Part shown: positions 1 through 7,852 of the stretch, in pieces
How the letters are laid out: the number at the start of each line of letters is the position of its first letter
Numbering within the stretch: position 1 is the first letter of the stretch
Assembly: GCA_964571965.1 (NCBI GenBank)
Contig: CAZNFQ010000063.1
Location: 1-12,629 of the forward strand
DNA from: Sabulitectum sp964571965
GTDB taxonomy: Bacteria > Fermentibacterota > Fermentibacteria > Fermentibacterales > JCC-6
DNA length: 12,629 nt
Reading direction: 5' to 3'
Program-made: the position numbers and the translations under genes
Notes under the pieces: model-generated
Database searches by the model: none
Seen by the model: only the letters and a program-made list of their open reading frames with translations
Told to the model about the DNA's origin: nothing

Positions 1-2
1 TG

Positions 3-533
3 GAATCGGTAACCATACCGGAGCCGGTGAAGGAACTTCCCGACAAAAGCGATTATGCGGTTTTCGGTACTCCTTTGCACAAGAACCTGGTCAACTCCAT
101 CTATCTTGATCACGATGACCTCGAGTGGTGGAACAACGAACTTCTCAAGAAGTATCAGAAGATCCAGGAGAAAGAGGTCCGTTTCGAGGAATACATGATG
201 GATGATGCTGAAATAGCCGTGATCGGCTACGGTTCGGTGAGTCGTGTGCTCAGAACCGCAGTGGACAATGCAAGGGCAAAGGGCATCAAACTCGGTCTGT
301 TCAGACCAATAACCCTTTTCCCCTTCCCTACCAGGGAAATAGCTGCCCTTCCAGACAGGGGCATGAAGCATATACTTACCGTGGAGCTGTCCACCGGACA
401 GATGGTGGATGACGTGAACCTGGCCCTCTGCGGAAAAATGAAGAGCGACCTGTACTTCCGCGTAGGCGGTAATGTGCCCTCCGCTGTGGAGATACTCGAT
501 AAAGTCTCCGAGCTTTACGGGGAGGTAAAGTAA
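3..533 (+). CDS. vorB: 2-oxoacid:ferredoxin oxidoreductase, alpha subunit (VorB-like), 3' part only
   Basis: This is the C-terminal half of the alpha subunit of a ferredoxin-dependent 2-oxoacid oxidoreductase, a cytoplasmic enzyme that oxidatively decarboxylates 2-oxoacids to acyl-CoA and reduces ferredoxin. The frame is open to the left edge of the window, so the gene starts upstream; the GTG at 27 is just an internal Val. About 176 codons are visible of a family that usually has about 350-380. The visible part carries the family's C-terminal Rossmann-like domain: AEIAVIGYGS, then GIKLGLFRPITLFPFP, then an ending with LTVELSTGQMVDDV. The RPITLFPFP version is closest to branched-chain (VorB) enzymes, but KorA is hard to exclude without the N-terminus. 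The TAA stop overlaps the ATG of the next gene (TAATG), which suggests translational coupling and a matched complex. Confidence 0.88.
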   Translation, partial: ESVTIPEPVKELPDKSDYAVFGTPLHKNLVNSIYLDHDDLEWWNNELLKKYQKIQEKEVRFEEYMMDDAEIAVIGYGSVSRVLRTAVDNARAKGIKLGLFRPITLFPFPTREIAALPDRGMKHILTVELSTGQMVDDVNLALCGKMKSDLYFRVGGNVPSAVEILDKVSELYGEVK

Positions 534-1969
534 TGAAAAAGACAGTACTCAGAAAGCCAAAGGGCTTTGCGGACGTTTACAAGCACAAGCCCGGAGCAGA
601 AAAAGACCGCACACACTATTGCCCCGGCTGCGGTCACGGCATTCTTCACAAGCTGATTGCCGAAGCCATGGAAGACCTGGGCATAATCGATGACACTATC
701 CTCATAAGCCCGGTGGGTTGCAGTGTGTTCGCATACTACTACTTCGATACAGGCAACTTCCAGGTTGCCCATGGCAGGGCCCCCGCTGTGGGAACCGCAG
801 TTAGCAGGGCCAATCCCGACAAGGTGGTCATAAGCTATCAGGGTGACGGCGATCTTGCGGCAATTGGCGGCAACAACATTCTTCAGGCTGCCAACCGCGG
901 TGAAAACATTGCCGTTTTCTTCGTGAATAACGCCATTTACGGAATGACCGGGGGTCAGATGGCTCCCACTACCCTCGAGGGTCAGATCACCACCACGACA
1001 CCCTACGGCAGAAACCTGGATACCGACGGATACCCCATAAAGATGTGCGAAGTCCTCAGCCAGCTCACCGCTCCTAACTACATCGAGCGCGTGTCGCTGC
1101 ACAATCCTGCGAACATCAGGAAAACAAGGAACGCAGTGCGAAAAGCCCTGGAGAATACCAGAGACAAGAAGGGTTTCCAGTTCATAGAAGTTCTTTCCAC
1201 CTGCCCAAGCGGCTGGAAGATGGACGCGCCCACCGCCATGAAATGGGTGGAAGAAAAGATGATCCCTCTTTATCCCCTTGGTGTATACAGAGACCTGGGA
1301 GAGGAAGCAAAGATCACCGTCAGGCCTGTTCCAGTCATGGATCCAGCCGAAGTGTGGGATAAGCTCGGCATCTCAAGTGAGAAAGACGTGGACTTCACCC
1401 GTCCCGACGCCGGTGAGAAATACCGTAAGATGTCCATAAGGGTGGCAGGTTTCGGCGGACAGGGCATAATGGTAACTGGGCAGGCCCTGGCCAGCGTTGC
1501 TCTGGAGTACGGTTACAACGTGAGCTGGCTTCCCAGTTACGGACCTGAAATGCGCGGGGGAACCGCAAACTGCTCGGTGAACATTCAGGACGGAACCATT
1601 GGTGCAGCCGAAGCTGTGAATCCAACAATGGTCCTTGCCATGAACAGACCCAGTATGGAGAAGTTCGAGGAGTTCATTCTTCCCGGCGGAACCCTCATGT
1701 ACAACAGTACGCTTATCGACGTGAAACCAAAGAGAACAGATATAAGCGTATACCCGGTTCCAGTCACGGAAATAGCCGATGGCCTGGGCAATACCAGAAT
1801 ACAGAGCCTTGTTAACGTGGGAGCTTATGCCGCTATTACCGACATGTTCAAACCGGAAGATGTAATAGCCCTTCTTCCCAAGCTGTTCAAAGGCAAGAAT
1901 CAGTCAATTATCGACCTTAACGCCAAAGCGGTGAAGGCCGGTTATGATTACGTGAAAGAGAACTTCTAG
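533..1969 (+). CDS. 2-oxoacid:ferredoxin oxidoreductase, fused beta (TPP) and gamma subunits
   Basis: This 478-residue protein joins two subunits that are often separate. Residues about 1-285 are the TPP-binding beta subunit. They carry CPGCGHG at 30-36, the GDGD of the TPP/Mg site at 104-107, and NNAIYGMTGGQ at 132-142. Residues about 302-478 are the gamma domain, with GFGGQG at 306-311 and the family motif SYGPEMRGGT. The beta part supplies the cofactor that attacks the 2-oxoacid; the gamma part is the 2-oxoacid oxidoreductase catalytic-domain family (POR gamma). It overlaps the upstream alpha gene by one base and is followed directly by a terminator, so it is the last gene of its operon. 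No 4Fe-4S ferredoxin (delta) subunit lies downstream; it may lie upstream of the window. The 2-oxoacid specificity (branched-chain or 2-oxoglutarate) cannot be settled from sequence alone. Confidence 0.9.
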   Translation: MKKTVLRKPKGFADVYKHKPGAEKDRTHYCPGCGHGILHKLIAEAMEDLGIIDDTILISPVGCSVFAYYYFDTGNFQVAHGRAPAVGTAVSRANPDKVVISYQGDGDLAAIGGNNILQAANRGENIAVFFVNNAIYGMTGGQMAPTTLEGQITTTTPYGRNLDTDGYPIKMCEVLSQLTAPNYIERVSLHNPANIRKTRNAVRKALENTRDKKGFQFIEVLSTCPSGWKMDAPTAMKWVEEKMIPLYPLGVYRDLGEEAKITVRPVPVMDPAEVWDKLGISSEKDVDFTRPDAGEKYRKMSIRVAGFGGQGIMVTGQALASVALEYGYNVSWLPSYGPEMRGGTANCSVNIQDGTIGAAEAVNPTMVLAMNRPSMEKFEEFILPGGTLMYNSTLIDVKPKRTDISVYPVPVTEIADGLGNTRIQSLVNVGAYAAITDMFKPEDVIALLPKLFKGKNQSIIDLNAKAVKAGYDYVKENF

Positions 1970-1983
1970 AAGTTTGTGATAGG

Positions 1984-2015
1984 GCCCTCCAGCCGATGAG
2001 GCTGGAGGGCTTTTT
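1984..2015 (+). terminator. Rho-independent terminator of the 2-oxoacid oxidoreductase operon
   Basis: A perfect 11-bp GC-rich stem, GCCCTCCAGCC (1984-1994) with GGCTGGAGGGC (2000-2010), has a 5-nt loop and is followed at once by five T residues (2011-2015). It begins 14 nt after the fusion-gene stop codon. On the other strand no T-tract follows the stem, so it looks directional, although it also lies just past the end of the - strand gene. Confidence 0.93.
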
Positions 2016-2019
2016 CTGT

Positions 2020-2613
2020 CTAAAGAGAGCTTTTTATTCCAGCCCAGGTGCTGCTGGAGAAGGACTCAGGGAAGGTGAGTGTCAGGTAGGGCCTTACTGA
2101 TTCAGAAGATGCGTTGAGAGAGTAGAACCTGTGTTCCGCCTGATTGCTGTCTATGGATTCGAAGACCAGACCGAAGTTTTCCATTGAACCGGAGAGCCAT
2201 GCATTAACCAGATCAGTTACGTCCAGCTGATACCAGTTGATTCCAGAAAAGGTGAAGGTTCCCCAGTTTTCCGTGGAATGGGCCAGATGGCCTGATGTCC
2301 AGCTTTCGTCCCAGGTTTCAGTGGCGGCGTATGTATGGAAGGAAGTGGGAAGACCACATCCGCTCTGGTAGAACACATCAACATTCAGAATAGCTGACTG
2401 AGCAGTCCATCCGGAGTAATCGTCAAGGTCGAAAAGAATAGATCCCCTGGTGTCCGGATGACCGTGGGCCGGTCTGTAGCATACCTCCACATAAGCCGTT
2501 GCCGTTGCAGCTCCGTCAGGAGTGGTTGTCATGTCAGCTGTTGGATATACATCCACAGCATAGGCGGCAGACATTAAAGCTGCTACAGCTGTCAAATAGA
2601 AAGTCAGTCTCAC
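2020..2613 (-). CDS. Small secreted DNRLRE-domain protein
   Basis: This 197-residue exported protein is essentially one DNRLRE domain, a beta-sandwich fold found in secreted and surface proteins and sometimes tied to carbohydrate binding. Residues 1-19 are a signal peptide ending in AYA. The mature part shows the family pattern: RGSILFDLDDY (56-66), TWDESW (100-105), W127 then LDVTDLVNAWLSG (130-142), NFGLVFES, RFYSLNAS (162-169) and RPYLTLTF (174-181). Cys45 and Cys86 could form a disulfide. The GTG at 2611-2613 was chosen because the purine run AGAGGGGG sits 4 nt upstream and the signal peptide then begins MRLTFYL. An in-frame GTG eight codons earlier (2635-2637) would add MVFFRGGK and has no clear ribosome binding site. 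The gene stands alone and is divergent from the outer-membrane operon. Ligand and function are unknown. Confidence 0.82.
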   Translation of the reverse strand: MRLTFYLTAVAALMSAAYAVDVYPTADMTTTPDGAATATAYVEVCYRPAHGHPDTRGSILFDLDDYSGWTAQSAILNVDVFYQSGCGLPTSFHTYAATETWDESWTSGHLAHSTENWGTFTFSGINWYQLDVTDLVNAWLSGSMENFGLVFESIDSNQAEHRFYSLNASSESVRPYLTLTFPESFSSSTWAGIKSSL

Positions 2614-2842
2614 TTTTCCCCCTCTAAAAAATACCACTATGGTAGGTTTTTGGAACCACTGAAAATGCTTATTATCGTTGAGTAAAGCAACCCCTTTTCA
2701 ACTGGTAGAGTTCTTTTTCATCAATCTGCAGGTTACTTGTGTAAATGAATCGGGATTGATTGTGATGCAGGTTTCCTGCTGTGAATAAATGGTGTATTAT
2801 CCTAGCTGTATTATTAAACACCCGTCTGTTCTGGAGGACATG
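2614..2842. promoter_or_regulatory. Divergent intergenic region with candidate promoters
   Basis: About 230 bp separate the divergent DNRLRE gene and outer-membrane operon, AT-richer than the flanking genes, so promoters for both should lie here. Toward the - strand gene, TTGAAA (complement of 2696-2701) and GATAAT (complement of 2671-2676) are 19 bp apart. Toward the + strand genes, TATTAT (2795-2800) is a possible -10 box but has only a poor -35 (TTTCCT, 2772-2777). A short inverted repeat GCAGG-TTT-CCTGC (2767-2779) overlaps that weak -35 and could be an operator or hairpin. All of these assignments are weak. The Shine-Dalgarno GGAGGA at 2833-2838 serves the next gene. Confidence 0.35.
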
Positions 2843-3910
2843 ATGAAAGTATCAATTATTACAGCAGCTTTGATTCTGGTATTTCCCTGCTCCATAATGG
2901 GATATGGCTACCCGGATGCAATGGGTCAGGGAAGCCCCATGCCCGGCATCGATGCGGTTTCACATGGTTTTGCCGGTGCATCCATAGCTGACATCGGCGG
3001 CATGAATCTCTTCGGGAATCCTGCTGCCATCTCCGGTTCCAGGCTCATGCTTTCAGGCGGGGCTCTTATCCTCAAGCAGACGGTAGACGACGGTCTGGGA
3101 AAACACACCCTTACTTATGCCGGTCTTGGAGCATCCGCTTTCCAGGCTTCCCTTGAAACAGGTTTCGCGAACTTTGCGGTGGGAATAGCCAAGATACGGG
3201 ATTACACCTACAAGGGAGAGTACTTCTTCATCGATTCCAATCCGGAACCTCTTCTTGCCGGCTTCGAGAATCTGACAGTTAGCGGCGGTATCTGGGAAGC
3301 CGCAATTGGATCATCCCGGGAGGTTTTACCGGGGTTCAGTCTCGGGGCGTCCGCCGGATACAGAACAGGCAAAATCAACTATGACTACTACTGGCATCAT
3401 TTCAGCGAATCCATCGATGATTCTTCCAGCACAGAGTCCCGGGAAGAGGGGGAGTTTGCCTGGAGAGCCGGCACTTCGTTTAAAACGGGAGATGCCACCA
3501 CCATTGGCGCCTGCTATTCTTCGGCGTCGGAAAACTGCCCGGCTTCATATGCCGCAGGTATTGTTTTCGGCAATATTGCCAACGGGTTTCCCGGAGTTGG
3601 GGTGGAGGCCAGGATATATGACACAGAGGTTAACTCGGCATGGACTGGAACGGTATTCGGCGGCATCCACCCTGAACACAATCTTTTCTTCAGGGGCGGC
3701 CTCAACCTCACGTCCAAGGGTGGTGCAGATTCCAACGTGTCCCTCGGTTTATCCTTTGGTGTTACAGTGAATTTCAGCAAAGTTAATCTGGATGCTGCTT
3801 TCAACTACAACAACGAAAGCAGGAACGGAGATGTATTCGGGTTCCCCGATGCTCAGACCATTAATGATATAGTAACAGGATTCTCTGTTGGCGCAACTAT
3901 ACCCCTTTAA
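2843..3910 (+). CDS. Outer-membrane beta-barrel protein, paralog 1
   Basis: A 355-residue exported protein predicted to be an outer-membrane beta-barrel. The N-terminus is a hydrophobic signal peptide (MKVSIITAALILVFPCSIMG). The rest is rich in Gly, aromatic residues and alternating hydrophobic strands, ending in GFSVGATIPL. The LFGNPAAI segment soon after the signal resembles the xNPAx motif of PorV/FadL-like barrels. It is similar to the next gene throughout: GYGYPDAM versus GFGYFDSM, NLTVSGGIWEA versus LNVSGGQWEA, INYDYYWH versus ADYEYLFN. Two ATGs lie at 2840 and 2843; the second is preferred because GGAGG (2833-2837) is then 5 nt away. A longer frame back to 2789 has no signal-like start. 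It is the first gene of a three-gene operon. Transport substrate or structural role is unknown. Confidence 0.75.
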   Translation: MKVSIITAALILVFPCSIMGYGYPDAMGQGSPMPGIDAVSHGFAGASIADIGGMNLFGNPAAISGSRLMLSGGALILKQTVDDGLGKHTLTYAGLGASAFQASLETGFANFAVGIAKIRDYTYKGEYFFIDSNPEPLLAGFENLTVSGGIWEAAIGSSREVLPGFSLGASAGYRTGKINYDYYWHHFSESIDDSSSTESREEGEFAWRAGTSFKTGDATTIGACYSSASENCPASYAAGIVFGNIANGFPGVGVEARIYDTEVNSAWTGTVFGGIHPEHNLFFRGGLNLTSKGGADSNVSLGLSFGVTVNFSKVNLDAAFNYNNESRNGDVFGFPDAQTINDIVTGFSVGATIPL

Positions 3911-3924
3911 CACAGGAGAGAGAA

Positions 3925-5001
3925 ATGAGAGGAAGCTTACTGCTCGCAACAGTAATACTGATTTCAGCATCGGTTTCATTCGGCTTCGGCTATTTTGATT
4001 CCATGACCTCGGGCACCCCAATACCCGCCCTGTCCCCTTCATCAGCTGCTCTTGGTTCCTCCAAGGCAACCGGAATACCTGAAGCCCTTTCACTTTTTAC
4101 GAATCCCGCCATGACCACAGGATTGCCGTTTACGTTACAGTTGACCGGATCATCAGTTTCCTGGTCTGAAAAGGTTATAGAATCAGATGTTGACAAGACG
4201 GTACGCACACTTACCACCTTCGAGAATTTTGCAGCTGCCCTGGTGTATCCAGTGGGACCGGTCTCTTTAGGTGCCGGTTACGCAAAGGTTGCAGAATTTG
4301 GTTACGACGGAACTCACACTCTATACGACGACCCCAGCGAACCTCCCCTGGGTGTGGAGTTACTCAATGTGTCCGGTGGTCAGTGGGAGGCCATGGGAAG
4401 TATATCCATGCTGGTGACCGGCCCCCTTTCAGCCGGCTTCTCCGGCGGTATGCGTTCAGCCCGGGCTGATTACGAGTACCTGTTCAACAGTGAGTGGTAC
4501 AGTCTTCCCGATTCATCATCCGCATGGTCCCTGGATCAGGACGAGTTCGCATGGCATGCAGGTATACATCTCGACGGAGAATTGTTCAAGAGCGGTATCT
4601 GCTATTCTTCAGGAACGGATTACATGGAAGAATCCGTGAGTATTGGTTTCAGCGCCTTTGCCGAGCACCTTAAAAAGATTACCGTTGGTTTTGAAGGTGA
4701 ACTGATTTCACCCTTTGATTCCAATCACTTTCTCGGGAAACTTTCCGTAATAATGCCCCTGACAAAAAACCTTGACGCTCTCACCTCTGCCAGTTTCGAC
4801 GACCAGAGAATTGCAAACAGGGCCGGTTTCGGATTCGGCCTTGGTTTCAGCGGTCATATTGACAGATTCAATTTGGGAATTGGGATTTTCAACAGGTTCA
4901 GAGCCAGAAAAGATACCGCTTTCCCTAATGAGAGTGCTGACAGGGTGGATGATTCTGTTACACAATTCACTTTTGGGGTAGGCTACAGTTTCACAGACTG
5001 A
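3925..5001 (+). CDS. Outer-membrane beta-barrel protein, paralog 2
   Basis: A 358-residue exported protein, the tandem paralog of the gene just upstream. It starts with a signal peptide (MRGSLLLATVILISASVSFG) and goes straight into GFGYFDSMTSGTPIP, matching the mature N-terminus of its neighbour. SLFTNPAMTTG corresponds to the LFGNPAAI segment there. Later strands such as NRAGFGFGLGFSG and the final FTFGVGYSFTD are typical of amphipathic barrel strands, and the last residues are aromatic-rich as in many outer-membrane proteins. The Shine-Dalgarno AGGAGAG (3914-3920) is 4 nt before the ATG, and the gap from the upstream stop is only 14 nt. The pair has diverged well beyond recent duplication, so the copies probably have distinct roles. 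Specific function is unknown; a PorV/FadL-like channel or a structural surface protein are both possible. Confidence 0.74.
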   Translation: MRGSLLLATVILISASVSFGFGYFDSMTSGTPIPALSPSSAALGSSKATGIPEALSLFTNPAMTTGLPFTLQLTGSSVSWSEKVIESDVDKTVRTLTTFENFAAALVYPVGPVSLGAGYAKVAEFGYDGTHTLYDDPSEPPLGVELLNVSGGQWEAMGSISMLVTGPLSAGFSGGMRSARADYEYLFNSEWYSLPDSSSAWSLDQDEFAWHAGIHLDGELFKSGICYSSGTDYMEESVSIGFSAFAEHLKKITVGFEGELISPFDSNHFLGKLSVIMPLTKNLDALTSASFDDQRIANRAGFGFGLGFSGHIDRFNLGIGIFNRFRARKDTAFPNESADRVDDSVTQFTFGVGYSFTD

Positions 5002-5005
5002 AAGT

Positions 5006-7816
5006 ATGACTGAAACCACCAGTTCATGGACCAGGCTTTCCTTTTCTCCCTCGACGGGCCATCTTTCCGTCGAGGGAGATCCCTATTCCGTTCTTGGAAG
5101 AACCTCTGAAGAACTTACAGGTTCCAGAGATCCCCTTGCGGTCCTTCCTGCTTCGGTTGCCAGAGTGATTATCGAGGGGGATGAGCTGGTCAGGGACGAT
5201 GAGAATTCCCTGGTGATAATTCCCGGCGGGATAAAACATTTCAACACCGTTACCGTAATAAAGGAACGTGCAGCTGAATACGATCTGGTCATGGACCTGG
5301 CCTCGGGAGTAGCTTCTTTCAGTCCGGATGGGAAGGTCCTCAGCTGGAACAGACGTATGTCCTTTCTGTTCGGCCCCAGGGAAAGGGATGTAAAGGGAAG
5401 GAAGATCGAAGAGGTTCTGCCGGCCCCTGTCCTCTATAACTGGACCAGTGTTCTGTCATCGGTTCACATGGGACATGAAGTAAAGATCGAGTTTCGCCCC
5501 TCTGGTGATAAGAAGATAGAAGGGATCCTCAGCAGGGGAGGTCCCGGAGTCATCGGACTTTTCTTCGACTCCACCGAAAACTACAACACAACTAAAAGGC
5601 TGAGAGCCCTTAACAGATTGAATCAGGCCTACATACAATCAACCGAGACCGGTCTGATTCTTCTTGACAGCAGATTGAGAGTACTCCTCTCGAATAGTGC
5701 TTTCGAGAGAATAAGCGGACAAAAAGGGTCTCTGATAGGCCTTCAGCTCCTGGACGTTCTTCCAGATGAATCATACAAATGGGTGCACGATGCTTCTGAA
5801 AGATTGCTGGGTGAAGAAAAATCCGAGCAGACGGCAATGGTGCCTTTCAAAAAAGTGGGCGGAGGCGAGCTGTCCATAAGACACACCATAAGAGCCGTGA
5901 GAAACGAGATGAATCAGGCAGTAAACTACGTCTGTCTTTTCGAGGATAGAAGTGAGCTTGCGTTCCTGCGCAGTGAAGTTGACAGCCTCAGGCGCTGTAT
6001 CAGCGGGATTGAAGGCATCACAGACGGTATGTCAGATTCGGAATCCAACGGTATCTGCGGAAAAATTCAGGAAATAACGGGATCCACAGCTGTTCTCCGT
6101 TTCACATGGGATCCTTCGGAAAACCTGAGGCTTCAGGAAATCTATGGCAGCTGGCCTTCGGGACTTCAGAGAGAGGAGCCGGATGAGCTCGGATTCCCGG
6201 CATTCGTCTGGAGGGGTGATGACTACCACATTGTTGAAGGTTCTGAGCTTGGGAATCTGGCCGGTTCTTTCAGCAGATGTTTAGTTATGCCACTTGGCAA
6301 AGGGGTTTACAACAAAGGCTTCATACTGCTTTGCAATCCTTCTGACGCTGGATGCGACAAAGTTGTCATTAATCTGATAACATCCCTGATGCGTCTGAAA
6401 ACGAAAACCCTTTCCAGAAGTGAAGACATTTCCAGGGACAGGGCTTCCAGAATGGAAGAAGCAGTGATTACACTGATTCTGGGAAATATTCCGGTACCTG
6501 CAGCCCTTTTCAGAAGAAACGGTGTCATGGAATACGGCAACGCTGCCATGGAGAAGCTCACGGGACTCAGGACCTCAGAATTCCTGAAGGAAGATCTTGC
6601 AGGACTGATAGATCCTGACGGCAACGGCCTGACACTGGATTCACTGGCTTCCCTTGACCTTCCCGGCGAAGGCAGTGACAAAATGATCTGGAGGGCCAGG
6701 CGCCGCGACGGCTGTGATACAGGGCTTTTCAGCTGGAATGTAGCCATAGTGGAGGACTCGGGAATTTTCCAGGGTGATTACGGTTTCCTGGTTTCTGCGT
6801 TTCCAGTGGAACTGGACAATGAAACTGCTTCCGGAACAAGTCCGGGAAGTATTCCCGTGGAAACCATTCGGTCACTCATAGGAATAATTACCCTGCAGAA
6901 TGAGAGTGAGATACTCAGAACAGCGGCAGAACTGTGCCTGGACAACAGCATTTCTGGAGTCATTGAATTTCAGCGTAATGGCGAAACCATCGTATCATTC
7001 AGCAAAAGAGGAACCGGTTCTGTTAACACTCCATGGTACGCCGGTCCTTCTCTTCTTCTGGGGGGAAGGGAATTCGGAACAAGAATTACCAATGGGATCA
7101 ATGTCTCGCTCCTGGAGTCGGTGTGTGAAACACTTTCCAGCCTCCGGGGAACCCGAATCATGAAAAGCACCATACGGGACAGTTCAGGAAAACTCGAGAG
7201 GGATATAAGGAGTCTGGTTAACTACCTGGAAGATTTCTGCCTGGAATCAGTTAGGCAGACAGGCGCCGTTCTAAGCATTCTGGAACCCACGGATGCTTTT
7301 AACGGATTTGCAAGAACCATGCTGTATTCAGGCGAAACGGCATCGGCAGCCACAGAGCTTTTAAAAACAGCCCTTTTTGTATCCAGAGAGAATTTCAGAA
7401 TAGTCACCCTGGACCGGTTTCTCTCCGGGTTCCACTCCAGTTTCATTAAGAGGGGCATGAGGCCTCCGCTGCTGTCCATTGAAGACAGACTCCCTGAAGT
7501 CATGATAATTCCGGAAGCCGTTCTTCAGGCTGTATCCATACTTTGCCGTAACCGATCATCGGATCTGGTGGTTTCCATGTCAGCTAATGCAGTGGAAATA
7601 GATGGAGAAACCAATGCAGTTCTGAGGATCACAGGTCTTTCGGACAGTTTCGATCAAGATGACCTTGACCGGGGCATGAAGAACCTGGAAGAAGGTCTTT
7701 ACGACTCCTTCGCGGAACTGGCGGTGATAACGGGCATACTTGAAGCCTCCGGCTGCAGAATTCACTCCTTTGACAGCCACGGTGTTCACCTGGTTTTCGA
7801 TCATCCCGGCAGATAG
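5006..7816 (+). CDS. PAS/GAF multidomain protein with degenerate histidine-kinase end
   Basis: A 936-residue protein with no signal peptide or membrane segment, so probably cytoplasmic. The domain order I read is PAS (about 91-190), PAS (about 205-312), a short helical linker, a GAF-like region (about 340-450), PAS (about 486-600; FRRNGVMEYGNAAMEKLTG), a second GAF-like region (about 616-716), then a C-terminal part laid out like a histidine kinase dimerisation and ATPase module. In that part AFNGFA (764-769) sits where kinases have HDFNNLL, and the phospho-acceptor His position is Asp763. LPEVMIIPEAVLQAVSIL matches the stretch leading to the N-box, but the invariant Asn residues and the glycine motifs of the ATP lid are absent, while the final SHGVHLVFDHP resembles the last strand. 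It is therefore probably a signalling pseudokinase. It starts 4 nt after the second barrel gene, with only a weak Shine-Dalgarno. No response regulator is adjacent. Confidence 0.75.
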   Translation: MTETTSSWTRLSFSPSTGHLSVEGDPYSVLGRTSEELTGSRDPLAVLPASVARVIIEGDELVRDDENSLVIIPGGIKHFNTVTVIKERAAEYDLVMDLASGVASFSPDGKVLSWNRRMSFLFGPRERDVKGRKIEEVLPAPVLYNWTSVLSSVHMGHEVKIEFRPSGDKKIEGILSRGGPGVIGLFFDSTENYNTTKRLRALNRLNQAYIQSTETGLILLDSRLRVLLSNSAFERISGQKGSLIGLQLLDVLPDESYKWVHDASERLLGEEKSEQTAMVPFKKVGGGELSIRHTIRAVRNEMNQAVNYVCLFEDRSELAFLRSEVDSLRRCISGIEGITDGMSDSESNGICGKIQEITGSTAVLRFTWDPSENLRLQEIYGSWPSGLQREEPDELGFPAFVWRGDDYHIVEGSELGNLAGSFSRCLVMPLGKGVYNKGFILLCNPSDAGCDKVVINLITSLMRLKTKTLSRSEDISRDRASRMEEAVITLILGNIPVPAALFRRNGVMEYGNAAMEKLTGLRTSEFLKEDLAGLIDPDGNGLTLDSLASLDLPGEGSDKMIWRARRRDGCDTGLFSWNVAIVEDSGIFQGDYGFLVSAFPVELDNETASGTSPGSIPVETIRSLIGIITLQNESEILRTAAELCLDNSISGVIEFQRNGETIVSFSKRGTGSVNTPWYAGPSLLLGGREFGTRITNGINVSLLESVCETLSSLRGTRIMKSTIRDSSGKLERDIRSLVNYLEDFCLESVRQTGAVLSILEPTDAFNGFARTMLYSGETASAATELLKTALFVSRENFRIVTLDRFLSGFHSSFIKRGMRPPLLSIEDRLPEVMIIPEAVLQAVSILCRNRSSDLVVSMSANAVEIDGETNAVLRITGLSDSFDQDDLDRGMKNLEEGLYDSFAELAVITGILEASGCRIHSFDSHGVHLVFDHPGR
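5045..5079 (+). repeat. Perfect 13-bp inverted repeat inside the start of the PAS/GAF gene
   Basis: TCTCCCTCGACGG (5045-5057) is the exact reverse complement of CCGTCGAGGGAGA (5067-5079), with a 9-nt loop. In RNA this gives a very stable hairpin about 37 nt after the ATG, over codons 14-25. No T-tract follows, so it is not a standard terminator. Its position between the barrel genes and the bulk of the sensor gene suits differential expression or mRNA 3'-end protection. Confidence 0.8.
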
Positions 7817-7823
7817 TAAATGC

Positions 7824-7842
7824 AGGGAGTCATTAACTCCCT
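7824..7842 (+). repeat. Hairpin after the PAS/GAF gene
   Basis: AGGGAGT (7824-7830) pairs perfectly with ACTCCCT (7836-7842) around a CATTA loop, 7 nt after the sensor-gene stop. No U-tract follows (TAAGGCGCGG), so termination here is uncertain; it may be a weak or factor-assisted terminator, or a 3'-end stabiliser. Confidence 0.5.
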
Positions 7843-7852
7843 TAAGGCGCGG

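Noticed and set aside
515..1102. 195-codon - strand frame opposite the beta subunit
   Set aside because: The + strand frame has unmistakable TPP-enzyme motifs; the antisense reading has no recognisable domain and is a shadow of codon bias.
1984..2010. Bidirectional terminator also serving the - strand DNRLRE gene
   Set aside because: In the - strand direction the stem is followed by CCTATCACAAA, with no U-tract, so intrinsic termination in that direction is not supported.
2789..2842. Longer N-terminus for the first barrel protein
   Set aside because: The extra 18 residues (MVYYPSCIIK and on) precede a complete signal peptide, and the GGAGGA ribosome site falls inside that extension.
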